A DNA stretch of 64,000 nt. It comes from Pseudomonas sp. PDM05. Lineage in GTDB: Bacteria > Pseudomonadota > Gammaproteobacteria > Pseudomonadales > Pseudomonadaceae. Numbering within the stretch: the stretch's first letter is position 1; every line of letters begins with the position of its first letter. A model generated the notes under the pieces. That model was not told where the DNA came from. It worked only from the letters and a program-made list of their open reading frames with translations, and did not search any database. The DNA lies in the NCBI RefSeq assembly GCF_014851685.1, contig NZ_JACVAC010000001.1, forward strand, positions 868,001 to 932,000, in the 5' to 3' direction. Shown piece by piece: positions 7,914 through 17,147 of this stretch. A program made the translations under genes and the position numbers.

Positions 7914-8750
7914 TCAGCTTAGTTCAATGCGATCCGCATGAATCACGATCTGGCCCTGCTTGTAGAGGGCACCAATAGCCTTCTTGAAGTTGCCCTTGCT
8001 CACGCCGAACAAGTTGCTGATCACCGCCGGGTCGCTTTTGTCGCTGACCGGCAAGGTGCCGTTGTTTTCACGCAACTTGGCGAGGATCTTGGAGTTCAGG
8101 CTGGAGGCCGCTTCCTGGCCCACCGGCTGCAGGCTCAGGCTGATGTTGCCATCGGCGCGGATCTCTTTGATAAAGCCTTTTTCTTCCTTGCCCGGACGCA
8201 GGAACTTGAACACTTCGTTCTTGTGGATCAGACCCCAGTGCTTGTTGTTGATGATCGCCTTGAAGCCCATGTCGGTGGCTTCGGCCACCAGCAGATTGAC
8301 TTCCTGGCCCACCTCGTAGTTGGCCGGCGTCTTGTCCAGGTAGCGATCCAGGCGTGCAGTGGCGGTGATGCGCTTGGTGTGTTTGTCGAGGTAGACGTGC
8401 ACCACGCAATATTCACCGGCGGTCATCTGGCGCTTTTCTTCCGAATACGGCAGCAACAGATCCTTGGGCAGACCCCAATCGAGGAAGACGCCGATACTGT
8501 TGACTTCGACGACTTTCAAACTGGCAAATTCGCCCACTTGAACTTTCGGTTTTTCAGTGGTGGCGATAAGTTTGTCATCGCTGTCCAGATAAATGAAAAC
8601 GTTCAGCCAATCTTCATCTTCACTGGGAATATCTTTGGGGATATACCGATTAGGCAAGAGGATTTCACCGTCTTGCGCACCATCCAGGTACAAACCAAAG
8701 TTAGTGTGTTTAACCACTTGCAAGCTGTTGTAGCGCCCGACTAAAGCCAT
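7914..8750 (-). CDS. CvfB/YitL-type S1-domain RNA-binding protein
   Basis: A 278-residue protein beginning MALVGRYNSLQVVKHTNFGLYLDG. It shows consecutive S1-like OB folds (about 1-65, 70-135, 145-215; for example GEFASLKVVEVNSIGVFLDWGLPKDLLLPYSE, within the second) and a C-terminal winged helix (FGVSKGNFKKAIGALYKQGQI), the CvfB layout. CvfB proteins bind RNA and affect virulence-gene expression in Staphylococcus; the role in Pseudomonas is not established. ATG at 8750 is taken, preceded by AGGG; the TTG two codons earlier would put the ribosome site too far off. It appears to be a single gene. Confidence 0.88.
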   Translation of the reverse strand: MALVGRYNSLQVVKHTNFGLYLDGAQDGEILLPNRYIPKDIPSEDEDWLNVFIYLDSDDKLIATTEKPKVQVGEFASLKVVEVNSIGVFLDWGLPKDLLLPYSEEKRQMTAGEYCVVHVYLDKHTKRITATARLDRYLDKTPANYEVGQEVNLLVAEATDMGFKAIINNKHWGLIHKNEVFKFLRPGKEEKGFIKEIRADGNISLSLQPVGQEAASSLNSKILAKLRENNGTLPVSDKSDPAVISNLFGVSKGNFKKAIGALYKQGQIVIHADRIELS

Positions 8751-9072
8751 TTCCAATACCCTCGTTACGTGGGCGGCATTCTACCCGAGTTGTGCCCGCC
8801 ACGCGCGCGCGCCTGAAAAATCGAGGGCTGGCGTGGCGCGGTGGTGGCAGCGCCCCGCTCGTCTGATCATTGCGCTGAATTTCACTGGTGCACATGCCAC
8901 TCACCACCCAATGGTTTCGAGTTAAAACAGTAAGTTAGGGGCTTATTTCAAGGATAAACTTTGCTTATTTCCTGGCGCAGCACTTATTCCCGGAGGATAT
9001 TTACCAAGCAATTGTCAAGTATTTCCTGTACGATGCCTGGCCAAGTTAATTTTCTACAGGTTAGTGGCCGCC
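8751..9072. other. Intergenic region with three CTTATTYC repeats
   Basis: A 322-nt gap between the divergent CvfB-type and SutA-like genes. The left half is GC-rich and holds the CvfB promoter. The right half is AT-rich and carries CTTATTTC at 8942 and 8964 and CTTATTCC at 8983, all in the same orientation, 22 and 19 nt apart. No gene is visible. Confidence 0.5.
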
Positions 9073-9252
9073 ATGCGTGTAAAAGCATCCAACAGCAAAG
9101 CAAAGCCAGCTCCCGCCGTTGAAACCAGCGAATCGATCAACAACCAGATTGCTGCATTCCTCAAGTCCGGTGGCGAAATCCAGCAAATTGCCAAGGGCGT
9201 GAGCGGCCAGACTTTCGGCCCGTCCAAGCAGATCAGCCTGGGTAAAAAGTAA
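9073..9252 (+). CDS. Small SutA-like protein
   Basis: A 59-aa basic protein, MRVKASNSKAKPAPAVE..., ending PSKQISLGKK. The middle, NNQIAAFLKSGGEIQQI, resembles the FLSRGGKVQEI segment of SutA, the small Pseudomonas protein that binds RNA polymerase during slow growth, but the acidic N-terminal arm of SutA is absent. The ATG at 9073 has only a distant AGG; a GTG three codons earlier (9064) has AGG at 3 nt, so the start is uncertain. It is a single gene, followed by a 9-bp hairpin. A polymerase- or nucleic-acid-associated role is a guess from the shared motif. Confidence 0.75.
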   Translation: MRVKASNSKAKPAPAVETSESINNQIAAFLKSGGEIQQIAKGVSGQTFGPSKQISLGKK

Positions 9253-9277
9253 TACCGCGCAACACACCTGGTCCCTA

Positions 9278-9299
9278 AGCGCCTTGCCATCAAGGCGCT
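9278..9299 (+). terminator. Hairpin after the SutA-like gene
   Basis: AGCGCCTTG-CCAT-CAAGGCGCT, a perfect 9-bp stem with a 4-nt loop, 26 nt after the stop. It lacks a T run, so it may stabilise the 3' end and not act as a classical terminator. Confidence 0.5.
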
Positions 9300-9460
9300 A
9301 GGACTAGAGCCCGAAGCACCCTCCCGACACATCCAACATTGCGTCAATCGACGAACGGGGCTCAACCCCGCGCATTCGCCGGTATGCTTGCACACGTCTA
9401 GCACGGGCATCTGCCCGATTTTCCCCCGGTTACTGCTCCTCGCTTTTCATGGAGTGAAGC

Positions 9461-10183
9461 ATGTTCAAAGCGTGCATTTTCCTGCTCACTGCCCTGGCAG
9501 CCAGCCCCCTCGCCCAAGCGCAGATCTTTCAGCGCGAATTGGGCGACTTCGACCTGAAATTGGGCACCACACCCAGCCGCAGCATGGCCCAAGGCCTGGT
9601 CAAACCGACGTCTCCGGGCAGCGACTCATTCCACGGCGGCCTCGACCTGAGCCACGACAGCGGCCTGTACTTCGGCCAATTCTCCCCCAGCATGGGCCTG
9701 TCGCCGGACAGCACCCTCGAAGTCGACTCCTACATGGGCTTCAAGCACCCGTTCGACCAGACCCTGGGCTACGAAGTCGGCCTGATCCACTACAGCTATC
9801 CCAAGCTAAGCCCTCTCGACAGCCAAGAGTTCTACGGCGGCCTGAACCTGCTGGGCAATCGCTTCGGCGCCTCCTTCAGCAACGACCCGGACCGCCAGGA
9901 CAGCACCCTGTTCGCCGACCTCAGTGGCACCCAACCGTTCGGCATCGGCGTCAGCCTGAAATACACCACTCATCAGTTGGGCACCCCGGCCTCCGTCGAC
10001 GGTGGCTCCATCAGCAGCTTCAGTGATTGGTCGGTGCAATTCTCCCGACAGTGGATGGGCGTTGACCTGAACCTGATCTACAGCGACTCCAGCCTCAGCG
10101 GCAGCAATTGCTCGGCCTACTCCGGACACAACTCGCAATGCGATGGCCTGTTGACGTTGAAGGCAGTGCGGTCGTTTTATTGA
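9461..10183 (+). CDS. TorF-family putative outer-membrane porin
   Basis: A 240-residue exported protein. The signal peptide MFKACIFLLTALAASPLAQAQ probably cleaves after AQA. The rest alternates short hydrophobic and polar strands (beta barrel), with a terminal aromatic residue (VRSFY) as in outer-membrane proteins. STLEVDSYMGFKHPFDQTLGYEVGLIHYSYP is characteristic of the TorF/Gcw_chp putative porins. ATG follows TGGAGTGAAGC. The transported solute is unknown. A lipoprotein gene follows on the same strand after 66 nt. Confidence 0.8.
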   Translation: MFKACIFLLTALAASPLAQAQIFQRELGDFDLKLGTTPSRSMAQGLVKPTSPGSDSFHGGLDLSHDSGLYFGQFSPSMGLSPDSTLEVDSYMGFKHPFDQTLGYEVGLIHYSYPKLSPLDSQEFYGGLNLLGNRFGASFSNDPDRQDSTLFADLSGTQPFGIGVSLKYTTHQLGTPASVDGGSISSFSDWSVQFSRQWMGVDLNLIYSDSSLSGSNCSAYSGHNSQCDGLLTLKAVRSFY

Positions 10184-10249
10184 TGGGCTGAACTGTTGCA
10201 TCCCATGCGGGTTCACATACCTCAATCCCTCGCGCGAAAGGACCCGCCC

Positions 10250-11116
10250 ATGCTGCAACGGCTCAAACTCCTGACGGTGCTGCTGACCCTAAGCCTGGTG
10301 CTGGCCGGCTGCAATCGCGTCGGCCTGGCCTACCGCAACCTCGATGTGATCATCCCCTGGACCCTCAACGACTACCTGGACATGAATGCCGGGCAGAAGA
10401 GCTGGTTCAACGACACCCTCAAGGAACACCTGGCCTGGCACTGCAGCACACAACTGCCGGGCTACCTCGACTGGCTCGACCGCCTGCAACAGATGGCCGA
10501 CAACCATCAGGTCAGCGATGCCGCGCTGCAAGCGCGAACCGCCGAAGCCAAGCAGGCCATCACTCAAATCGCGCGGCAGATCACCCCGTCGGCCATCGAG
10601 TTGCTGCAAGGCCTGGACGACCAGCAGGTGCGGGACATGAACGCGGCCCTGGCCAAGGACCTGCGCAAACGCCAGGACGAGTACCTCAAACCGCCACTGG
10701 CCGAGCAAATCAAGGACCGTGCCGAGCGCATGAACAAACGCCTGGATGCCTGGATCGGCCCGCTCAGTGCCAGCCAGCAGGCGCGCGTCAGCGCCTGGTC
10801 CAGCGCGCTGGGCGAACAGAACCAGGCCTGGATCGGCAACCGCGCCCAGTGGCAGGCGCAGTTCAGCGCCGCCGTGAGGCAACGCCACAGCGCCGGCTTC
10901 GCGCCGAAGATCGAGCAACTACTGGTGGACCGCGAAAGCCTGTGGACCCCGCAATACAGTGCCGCTTACGCACAAACGGAGGCCGAGGCCCGCAGCCTGA
11001 TTGTCGACGTGATGGCCGAGACCACGGTGCAACAACGCCAGAAACTCATACAGAAAATCGCCAAGGTGCGCAGCGACTTGCAGGCACTCAAATGCCTGCA
11101 AAGCGCAAAAGGTTAA
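10250..11116 (+). CDS. DUF6279 family lipoprotein
   Basis: A 288-residue lipoprotein: signal peptide MLQRLKLLTVLLTLSLVLAGC with lipobox LAGC, then a mostly helical periplasmic domain (DVIIPWTLNDYLDMNAGQK is typical of DUF6279). Function unknown. The start at 10250 is chosen because the signal peptide begins there; the 18 codons upstream are polar. The codons just after Cys (NRVGLAY) do not suggest inner-membrane retention by an Asp+2 rule. Its stop overlaps the last bases of convergent copD by 4 bp. Confidence 0.87.
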   Translation: MLQRLKLLTVLLTLSLVLAGCNRVGLAYRNLDVIIPWTLNDYLDMNAGQKSWFNDTLKEHLAWHCSTQLPGYLDWLDRLQQMADNHQVSDAALQARTAEAKQAITQIARQITPSAIELLQGLDDQQVRDMNAALAKDLRKRQDEYLKPPLAEQIKDRAERMNKRLDAWIGPLSASQQARVSAWSSALGEQNQAWIGNRAQWQAQFSAAVRQRHSAGFAPKIEQLLVDRESLWTPQYSAAYAQTEAEARSLIVDVMAETTVQQRQKLIQKIAKVRSDLQALKCLQSAKG

Positions 11117-11976
11117 TCCGGCGCCAAGGTGCCCAGCCAGGCGACCAACCCGAGGATCAACACCACGGCGCCAAACTCCACCGCGATGCTGCGGCGCAAT
11201 GCCCGGGTCGCCGTCGCGTTGTCGCCTGAGGCCAGGGACCGCTGCAACCATGGCGTCAGATGAAAGCGATTGAGCGCCGCCAATCCCAGCATCAAGCCGA
11301 ACACCGCCAACTTGAGGCCCAACAACAGTGCATAAAGCCCTTCGCTGAGCCCGTCCGGATTCAGCCCGACCACCAGCAGGTAATTGGTCACGCCCGTCAC
11401 GATCAGCACCGCGACAAACCCCATGCCGACCCGCTCGAAGCCCACCAACGCCTGCGCCAACGCCTCGACATGCGGTGCGCCGGGTAACGACGGGCGCATC
11501 AACAACAGCCCGAACGCAGCCAGCGCCCCGACCCAACCCGCCGCCGCCAGCAAATGCGCAATGTCGCTGACCAGATGCCACACCCCCAGCGCGCCCTCGT
11601 GCATCACCCCATGCCCGGCCCATGCCAGCGTCACCAGTGCGACGCCGCCGCACAACGTGGCCAGCCGGGGGCTGAGCAGCACCACGACCAGCGCCACAAG
11701 ACGCAGGCACCACGTCCATCCCAGTTCGGTGTGCGCCAGCATCATCTGCACATGCGGCCACAGCGTTTGCCAGTCCTCGGCACCACTCATGGCTTGGGTC
11801 ATGGACACCATCGACAGCACCGACAGCAGCACTCCCAGGCTCGCCATCCACCGCAGCAGCCGCCTCACATCCAATCGGCAGTGCCTTGCGTAGAGGCCAA
11901 ACAAACCCAGGCCAAACACCAGCATCAAGTCCAGGTACAGCACAAACCGCAACAACACCGGGATCATTTCACTCAT
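11113..11976 (-). CDS. copD: CopD, inner-membrane copper protein
   Basis: A 287-residue protein with about eight membrane segments, last gene of the copABCD operon. CopD works with CopC in copper handling across the inner membrane. Seen: MIPVLLRFVLYLDLMLVFGLGLFGLY at the start, and membrane histidines in HGVMHEG and HLLAAAGWVGALAAFG, typical of CopD/PcoD. It overlaps copC by 4 bp (11973-11976, ATGA), so the two are translationally coupled. Its 3' end overlaps the opposing lipoprotein stop. Confidence 0.92.
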   Translation of the reverse strand: MSEMIPVLLRFVLYLDLMLVFGLGLFGLYARHCRLDVRRLLRWMASLGVLLSVLSMVSMTQAMSGAEDWQTLWPHVQMMLAHTELGWTWCLRLVALVVVLLSPRLATLCGGVALVTLAWAGHGVMHEGALGVWHLVSDIAHLLAAAGWVGALAAFGLLLMRPSLPGAPHVEALAQALVGFERVGMGFVAVLIVTGVTNYLLVVGLNPDGLSEGLYALLLGLKLAVFGLMLGLAALNRFHLTPWLQRSLASGDNATATRALRRSIAVEFGAVVLILGLVAWLGTLAPD

Positions 11977-12359
11977 GGCTGGACGCTGAACACCACGTTG
12001 CCGAGGATCGGATGCGTATCCGACGACACCGCACGCCAGTCCACCCGGTAGGTGCCGGGCGCCAACAGCGAAGCGGGCTTGATCAACATCACCTTCGGGT
12101 CGCTACTGGCCGCGACACTGGCTTTGACCGGCATCGGCGCATGGGTCATGCCGGGCATTGCAGTCATGCTCAGCTTGGCCCCGGAAAACTGCGTCAGCAG
12201 GTTTTCCGAGAAGTGCAGCTCAATCACCGCCGGCGCGGCGCCCTGGGCACCGTCCGCGGGGATGGAGGACAACAGTTTAGGGTGCGCCGAGAGCGTAAAA
12301 CTGGCGCCCCATCCGACCGACAGCACAGCGCCCACCAACAGCGTTTTCAACATCGACAT
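11973..12359 (-). CDS. copC: CopC, periplasmic copper-binding protein
   Basis: A 128-residue periplasmic cupredoxin-like protein. Signal peptide of about 23 residues ending TLSA, so mature CopC would start with His (HPKLLSSIPADGA), the usual Cu(II) ligand. A Met/His patch (MTAMPGMTHAPMP) corresponds to the Cu(I) site and DTHPILGNVVF carries another conserved His. The start at 12359 is preferred because GGAG lies 7 nt upstream; the frame opens seven codons earlier. Between copB and copD; overlaps copD by 4 bp. Confidence 0.92.
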   Translation of the reverse strand: MSMLKTLLVGAVLSVGWGASFTLSAHPKLLSSIPADGAQGAAPAVIELHFSENLLTQFSGAKLSMTAMPGMTHAPMPVKASVAASSDPKVMLIKPASLLAPGTYRVDWRAVSSDTHPILGNVVFSVQP

Positions 12360-12407
12360 GCAAGGCTCCAAGCCGCTCATGGCGGCAAGTTATAAGAAGA
12401 GTGAACG

Positions 12408-13241
12408 TCAGAACCACAGGCGCACGCCGACTACCCAGCGCAGTTGGCTGACGTCCTCGCCGTCTTCCCGGGTGTATTGCGCGGTCTGGCCATAGCGGCG
12501 GTTCCAGGTGACGCCCACGTAGGGCGCGAATTCACGTCGCACTTCGTAGCGCAGCCTCAGGCCCAGCTCGCTGTCCGACAGCCCCGAGCCGACGCCGCGC
12601 TGCGGATCGTTGCGTCCATACAGATTGAGTTCGGCGGTGGGCTGCAGAATCAGCCGGTTGCTCAGCAGAATGTCGTAGTCACCTTCCAGGCGTGCGGCGG
12701 TGTGGCCGGATTCACCGACAAACAGCGTCGCTTCGGCCTCGAAGCCGTACAGCGCCATGCCCTGCACGCCAAAGGCGGCCCAGGTTTGGCCGTCGCCGGG
12801 TTTGAAATCCTGGCGTACGCCGCCGACCAAGTCCCACCATGGGTTGATGGCATGCCCCCACAGGGCCTGGGCCTCGGCACTTTCCGTGCGCCCGGCACTG
12901 CGCTCACCCTCGCTACGCAACCACAGGCGGTCGATGTCACCGCCGACCCAACCCTTGATGTCCCAGTTCAGAACACCGTCACCCTCGCCGCCCTGCCATT
13001 CCAACTGGTTGACCAGCAACATCGAATGCACGGCGCTGTCGTGCACCATATGCCCGCCCGGCACGTTGTACACCGCCGCGCGGTCTGCGTCGGTCAACGG
13101 CGGGATCGGCGTGCGGCTCTCGGTGAGAGCCGGGGAGGCAGGGCTCATGCCCTGAAACTCGTCCGCCAACGCCAGCGGGCCAAACGTCAGTGCGATGAAC
13201 CCAGAGGCCATCCAGGCACTTCTATTCACATGCTTATTCAT
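12408..13241 (-). CDS. copB: CopB, outer-membrane copper-resistance protein
   Basis: A 277-residue outer-membrane barrel: signal peptide ([26 protein letters not shown]), then strands ending ...[10 protein letters not shown] with terminal Phe. [25 protein letters not shown] and the [41 protein letters not shown] region are CopB hallmarks. The N-terminal Met/His-rich domain of many CopB proteins is nearly absent, so this is a short form. The start at 13241 overlaps the end of copA by 8 bp, implying coupled translation. Confidence 0.92.
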   Translation of the reverse strand: MNKHVNRSAWMASGFIALTFGPLALADEFQGMSPASPALTESRTPIPPLTDADRAAVYNVPGGHMVHDSAVHSMLLVNQLEWQGGEGDGVLNWDIKGWVGGDIDRLWLRSEGERSAGRTESAEAQALWGHAINPWWDLVGGVRQDFKPGDGQTWAAFGVQGMALYGFEAEATLFVGESGHTAARLEGDYDILLSNRLILQPTAELNLYGRNDPQRGVGSGLSDSELGLRLRYEVRREFAPYVGVTWNRRYGQTAQYTREDGEDVSQLRWVVGVRLWF

Positions 13242-14940
13242 GCACGCGCACCTCACGAAACATGCCCATCTCCATGTGGTACAGCAGGTGGCAGTGATAA
13301 GCCCATCGGCCCAGCGCATCTGCCGTCACGCGGTAGCTGCGCCGCGACCCCGGCGGCATGTCGATGGTGTGTTTGCGCACCTGGAACTGGCCGTTCTCGT
13401 CCTCCAGGTCGCTCCACAGGCCGTGCAGGTGGATCGGATGGCTCATCATGGTGTCGTTGACCAACACCAGCCGCACCCGCTCGCCGTAGGTCAATGCCAG
13501 AGGCTCGGCATCGGAAAATTTCACGCCATTGAACGACCAGGCGAACTTCTCCATGTGCCCGGTCAGATGCAACTCGATCGTGCGGCTGGGATCGCGGCCG
13601 TCGGGGTCTTCGAAGGTGCTGCGCAGGTCGGCGTAGGTCAGCACGCGCCGGCCGTTGTTGCGCAGGCCGATGCCGGGGTCGTCGAGCTTGGGCAGCGGGT
13701 TCATGGCCTGCATGTCCACCAGCGGGTTATTGCGTTCGCTGGCCGGGTGGCTCTGCATCGCCATGGCACTGTGGTCCATGCCGGCCATCTGCGGCATATC
13801 GGCCATGGCGCCGTGGTCCATGCCACCCATGCCCATGTCGTCCATGGTGATCCAGGGGCGCGGCTCCAACGTCGGCACTGGCGCCGTGGCGCCAGCCTGG
13901 CGGGCCAGCGTGCCGCGGGCGAAACCGCTGCGGTCCATCGACTGCGCAAACACCGTGTAAGCCTGCGCCGTAGGCTCGACCAGCACGTCGAACGTCTCGG
14001 CGACGGCAATGCGAAACTCATCGACCCTGACCGGCGTCACCGGTTGGCCATCGGCGGCAATCACGGTCATTTTCAACCCCGGGATGCGCACATCGAAGTA
14101 GCTCATGGCCGAGCCGTTGATAAAGCGCAGGCGAACCGTCTCGCCCGCCTCGAACAACCCGGTCCAGTTGCGCTCGGGCGGCTGGCCATTGAGCAGGTAG
14201 GTGTAGGTCTCGCCGCTGACGTCGGCCAGGTCCGTGGGGTTCATCTTCATCTGCGCCCACATCAGGCGGTCGGCGGCCGTGGCTTTCCAGCCCTGCGCCC
14301 CCACATCGCGGACAAAATCGCCGACGGTGGGTTTGTGCAGGTTGTAGTAATCGGACTGCTTCTTGAGGGTTTTCATCAGGGCGACGGGATCTTCGTCGGT
14401 CCAATCCGAGAGCATCACCACATAGTCACGCTGCACCGTGAACGGCTCGGGTTCACGGGGATCGATCACCAGCGGGCCATACACGCCCTGCTGTTCCTGA
14501 AGCCCGGAATGGCTGTGATACCAGTAGGTGCCGTGCTGCTTGAGGGTGAACTGGTAGACAAACACCCCGCCCGGCTCGATGCCCTCGAAGCTCAGGCCAG
14601 GCACGCCGTCCATGGTCGAGGGCAGCAGGATGCCGTGCCAGTGGATCGAGGTCGGCTCGGCCAGGCGGTTTTTCACGCGCAGGGTCACGGTGTCGCCTTC
14701 GCGCCAGCGCAGCAACGGGCCGGGCAGGCTGCCATTGATGGTCAGCGCGGTGCGGTTGCGGCCGGTGAGGTTGACCGGGGTCTGGTCGATGAACAACTCA
14801 AACTCGGTGCCTGCCAGCACAGTAGGCTGGCCGGGACTGGTGAGGGCCCAGACCGGGCTGCGCCAGAGCCCGAGCCCGCCAAGCAAGCCGCCGGCGGCGA
14901 GGCCTTTGACAAAGGTGCGTCGTGAGGGGGTGAAGTGCAT
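13234..14940 (-). CDS. copA: CopA, periplasmic multicopper oxidase
   Basis: A 568-residue multicopper oxidase, first gene of the operon. Tat signal [17 protein letters not shown] followed by ...SPVWA. Copper ligands are seen in HWHG and HSHSG (N-terminal domain) and HPIHLHG and [11 protein letters not shown] (C-terminal domain). A Met/His-rich stretch around residues 365-405 ([20 protein letters not shown]...) binds extra copper in the family; it is shorter than the repeats of plasmid CopA. CopA oxidises and sequesters periplasmic copper. No copRS pair is in the window. ATG at 14940 is the only good start. Confidence 0.94.
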   Translation of the reverse strand: MHFTPSRRTFVKGLAAGGLLGGLGLWRSPVWALTSPGQPTVLAGTEFELFIDQTPVNLTGRNRTALTINGSLPGPLLRWREGDTVTLRVKNRLAEPTSIHWHGILLPSTMDGVPGLSFEGIEPGGVFVYQFTLKQHGTYWYHSHSGLQEQQGVYGPLVIDPREPEPFTVQRDYVVMLSDWTDEDPVALMKTLKKQSDYYNLHKPTVGDFVRDVGAQGWKATAADRLMWAQMKMNPTDLADVSGETYTYLLNGQPPERNWTGLFEAGETVRLRFINGSAMSYFDVRIPGLKMTVIAADGQPVTPVRVDEFRIAVAETFDVLVEPTAQAYTVFAQSMDRSGFARGTLARQAGATAPVPTLEPRPWITMDDMGMGGMDHGAMADMPQMAGMDHSAMAMQSHPASERNNPLVDMQAMNPLPKLDDPGIGLRNNGRRVLTYADLRSTFEDPDGRDPSRTIELHLTGHMEKFAWSFNGVKFSDAEPLALTYGERVRLVLVNDTMMSHPIHLHGLWSDLEDENGQFQVRKHTIDMPPGSRRSYRVTADALGRWAYHCHLLYHMEMGMFREVRVHE

Positions 14941-15067
14941 GCCGATTCAAGTCCGTCAGTTGAATGGCCGCAGATTAGGCAGGGATGGCTGTCAGCCACC
15001 TTAGCGCCAGATTACTGATCTGACAGGTTCGCCCGGCGCCGCAGCGGGCGCCGGGACGTGAAGGGTC
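14941..15067 (-). promoter_or_regulatory. Promoter region of copABCD
   Basis: A 127-nt gap upstream of copA. It carries the inverted half-sites CTGTCAG (14989-14995) and CTGACAG (15020-15026), which might serve a two-component copper regulator, and a GC-rich hairpin (about 15031-15056, CCCGGCGCC / GGCGCCGGG) nearer the end of the upstream gene. No standard -35/-10 pair is obvious. Confidence 0.4.
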
Positions 15068-15457
15068 TCAGGCGATCTGGGCTTTTGCGGCCACCTCGGC
15101 AAATGTCGCAGGGTCCAGCGCGTCGGCCTGCTCATCCAGCACCTGGCGCGGGTGGTCGTTGCCCGGGATCGAGCTGTCGATCAGCGCCAGCAATTGGGCA
15201 CCCAGCGGGGTGAGAATGAAGTTCTCGCCGTTGCCGCCCTCCTCCTCAGGCCGCGATTCAATAAAGCCGCGCTTGAACAACAGCGCTTCATAATCCGCAG
15301 CAGTCTTTTTCAACGCATCCAGATTGCCGGTGGACTCGCCTGCCGTAGCCTTCTCGGCGGCCTCTTGTTCAGCGTATTTGCGCGGCGCGAAGCTGCCTTC
15401 GCCGTTCTGTACTTCATGCAACAGGCGTTCGATCAGATCCCAGTTGTAAGTCGTCAT
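15068..15457 (-). CDS. Conserved hypothetical, possible DUF2513-like winged helix
   Basis: A 129-residue soluble protein. MTTYNWDLIERLLHEVQNGEGS at the start, then YEALLFKRGFIESRP...ENFILTPLGAQLLALID, follows the pattern of small winged-helix proteins such as DUF2513 (helix, helix, GFI, beta wing, LTxxG). It could be a transcriptional regulator, but I do not recognise a close family. The middle (30-55) is Ala/Glu/Lys-rich and probably flexible. It lies upstream of copA on the same strand with 127 nt between; no clear functional link. Confidence 0.75.
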   Translation of the reverse strand: MTTYNWDLIERLLHEVQNGEGSFAPRKYAEQEAAEKATAGESTGNLDALKKTAADYEALLFKRGFIESRPEEEGGNGENFILTPLGAQLLALIDSSIPGNDHPRQVLDEQADALDPATFAEVAAKAQIA

Positions 15458-15562
15458 CCCTATTCCTCCTGCAGGCCGACGGAAAAGTGGCCCGATACGC
15501 GGTGGACAGGCCTCGGTAAGCGCCGTTCAGTCCAGCCGACGAAGCTGCATAACCGGCGGACA

Positions 15563-15590
15563 TAAAAAAACCGGACAATCGTCCGGTTCT
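15563..15590 (-). terminator. Terminator after the DEAD-box helicase gene
   Basis: On the minus strand CCGGAC-GATT-GTCCGG is followed by seven T, 18 nt after the helicase stop: a classical Rho-independent terminator. Confidence 0.92.
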
Positions 15591-15607
15591 TTCACATCAC
15601 CCCTGCC

Positions 15608-16954
15608 TTACTCGGCAGCCGGTGCTTCTGGCTTGCGGCGCTTGAGCGGCGCCATGCCGTCCTTGCTGACGAGCGACAGGTTGTCGGTCTTCGGCCGGTT
15701 GGCGATCTTGCGCTTGGTCGGCGACTTGGCACCGGTTTTCTTTTTGTCACCCTTGGCGTCGGTCTTTTTCTTCTTCACGCCAACGGCCTTGCCCGACGCC
15801 TTGACCTTCTTCGGCCCGGTGTAGGTGCCTTTGACTTCCTTGATGGTGCGGCGCTCGAACGACTGCTTGAGGTAGCGTTCGATGCTCGACATCAGGTTCC
15901 AGTCGCCGTGGCAGATCAGCGAGATGGCCAGGCCATCGTTGCCGGCACGCCCGGTACGGCCGATACGGTGCACGTATTCGTCGCCGCTGCGGGGCATGTC
16001 GAAGTTGATCACCAGGTCCAGGCCATCCACGTCGAGGCCACGGGCAGCAACGTCGGTGGCCACGAGGATCTTCACGCCGCCGGCCTTGAGGCGGTCGATG
16101 GCCAGCTTGCGGTCCTTCTGGTCTTTCTCGCCGTGCAGCACGAACGCCTTGTAATCCTGGGCAACCAGGCGACCGTAGATGCGGTCGGCGGCAGCGCGGG
16201 TGTTGGTGAACACGATGGCCTTCTGATAGGTCTCGTTGGCCAACAGCCAGTTGAGGATCTGCTCTTTGTGCACGTTGTGGTCGGCGGTGACGATCTGCTG
16301 GCGCGTAGTCGCGTTCAGGTCGCTGACGTTGTTGACCTGCAAGTGCTCAGGGTTGTTCAGCACCTTGGCGACCATGTCGCGCAGGGTCGAACCGCCGGTG
16401 GTGGCGGAGAACAGCATGGTCTGCTGGCGGTTGACGCACTCGCCCACCAGACGCTGCACGTCGTCGGCAAAGCCCATGTCGAGCATGCGGTCGGCTTCGT
16501 CCAGCACCAGTACTTCGACTTCCTTGAGGTCAAGGTTGCCGGCGTTGAGTTGCTCGATCATGCGGCCCGGGGTGCCGATCAGGATGTCCGGCACCTTGCG
16601 CAGCATGGCGGCCTGCACCTTGAAGTCTTCGCCGCCGGTAATGATGCCGGACTTGATGAAGGTGAACTGCGAGAAGCGCTCCACTTCCTTCAGGGTCTGC
16701 TGGGCCAACTCGCGGGTCGGCAGCAGGATCAGGGTCTTGATGCTCACGCGGACCTTGGCCGGGCCGATCAGGCGGTTCAGCACCGGCAGGACAAAAGCCG
16801 CGGTCTTGCCGCTGCCGGTTTGAGCTGTCACCCGCAGGTCACGCCCTTCGAGCGCGAGCGGGATGGCCGCTGCTTGCACAGGCGTTGGCTCGACAAATTT
16901 AAGCTCGGCCACGGCTTTGAGCAGGCGTTCGTGCAGGGCGAATTGGGAAAACAC
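15608..16954 (-). CDS. DEAD-box ATP-dependent RNA helicase
   Basis: A 448-residue RNA helicase. Q motif around FVEPTPVQAAAIP; motif I AQTGSGKT; Ia PTRELAQ; Ib TPGRM; II LDEADRMLDMGF; III SATTGGS; then the second RecA domain with ATDVAARGLDVDG and HRIGRTGRAG. A strongly basic tail from about residue 375 (KKVKASGK...KKKKTDAKGDKKK) should bind RNA. The layout is closest to SrmB/RhlE-type bacterial helicases used in ribosome assembly or RNA decay; which one cannot be fixed. The start is a GTG at 16954 preceded by GAGG at 8 nt, giving MFSQFALHERLLKAV; the ATG eight codons upstream lacks a ribosome site. Confidence 0.92.
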   Translation of the reverse strand: MFSQFALHERLLKAVAELKFVEPTPVQAAAIPLALEGRDLRVTAQTGSGKTAAFVLPVLNRLIGPAKVRVSIKTLILLPTRELAQQTLKEVERFSQFTFIKSGIITGGEDFKVQAAMLRKVPDILIGTPGRMIEQLNAGNLDLKEVEVLVLDEADRMLDMGFADDVQRLVGECVNRQQTMLFSATTGGSTLRDMVAKVLNNPEHLQVNNVSDLNATTRQQIVTADHNVHKEQILNWLLANETYQKAIVFTNTRAAADRIYGRLVAQDYKAFVLHGEKDQKDRKLAIDRLKAGGVKILVATDVAARGLDVDGLDLVINFDMPRSGDEYVHRIGRTGRAGNDGLAISLICHGDWNLMSSIERYLKQSFERRTIKEVKGTYTGPKKVKASGKAVGVKKKKTDAKGDKKKTGAKSPTKRKIANRPKTDNLSLVSKDGMAPLKRRKPEAPAAE

Positions 16955-17147
16955 GGGTGCTACCTCGAAGAAATACAAAATATCAGCTGCATAGGGTAAC
17001 GGTTTCGGGCGTCCAAACCGAGTTTCTTTACGCGAACGGTGCTAATCAGCCACTTTTTTGTCAGGACTTTTGTCCGTGACGCCAACTTTGTAGCACTTCA
17101 ATGCTCTAATCGCCCCGTCTTGTCCCACAGAAGAATCGGTTTCACCC

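Noticed and set aside
13195..14925. Long open frame (576 codons) opposite copA
   Set aside because: It is the antisense shadow of copA in GC-rich DNA; the copA strand has complete copper motifs and a Tat signal. The same applies to long frames opposite the ABC exporter (25254-27179), hrpA (33353-35305) and aceK (38602-40527).
14989..15026. CTGTCAG/CTGACAG as a proven CopR box
   Set aside because: The half-sites are 24 nt apart and the known cop box spacing is much shorter. Kept only as a weak candidate.
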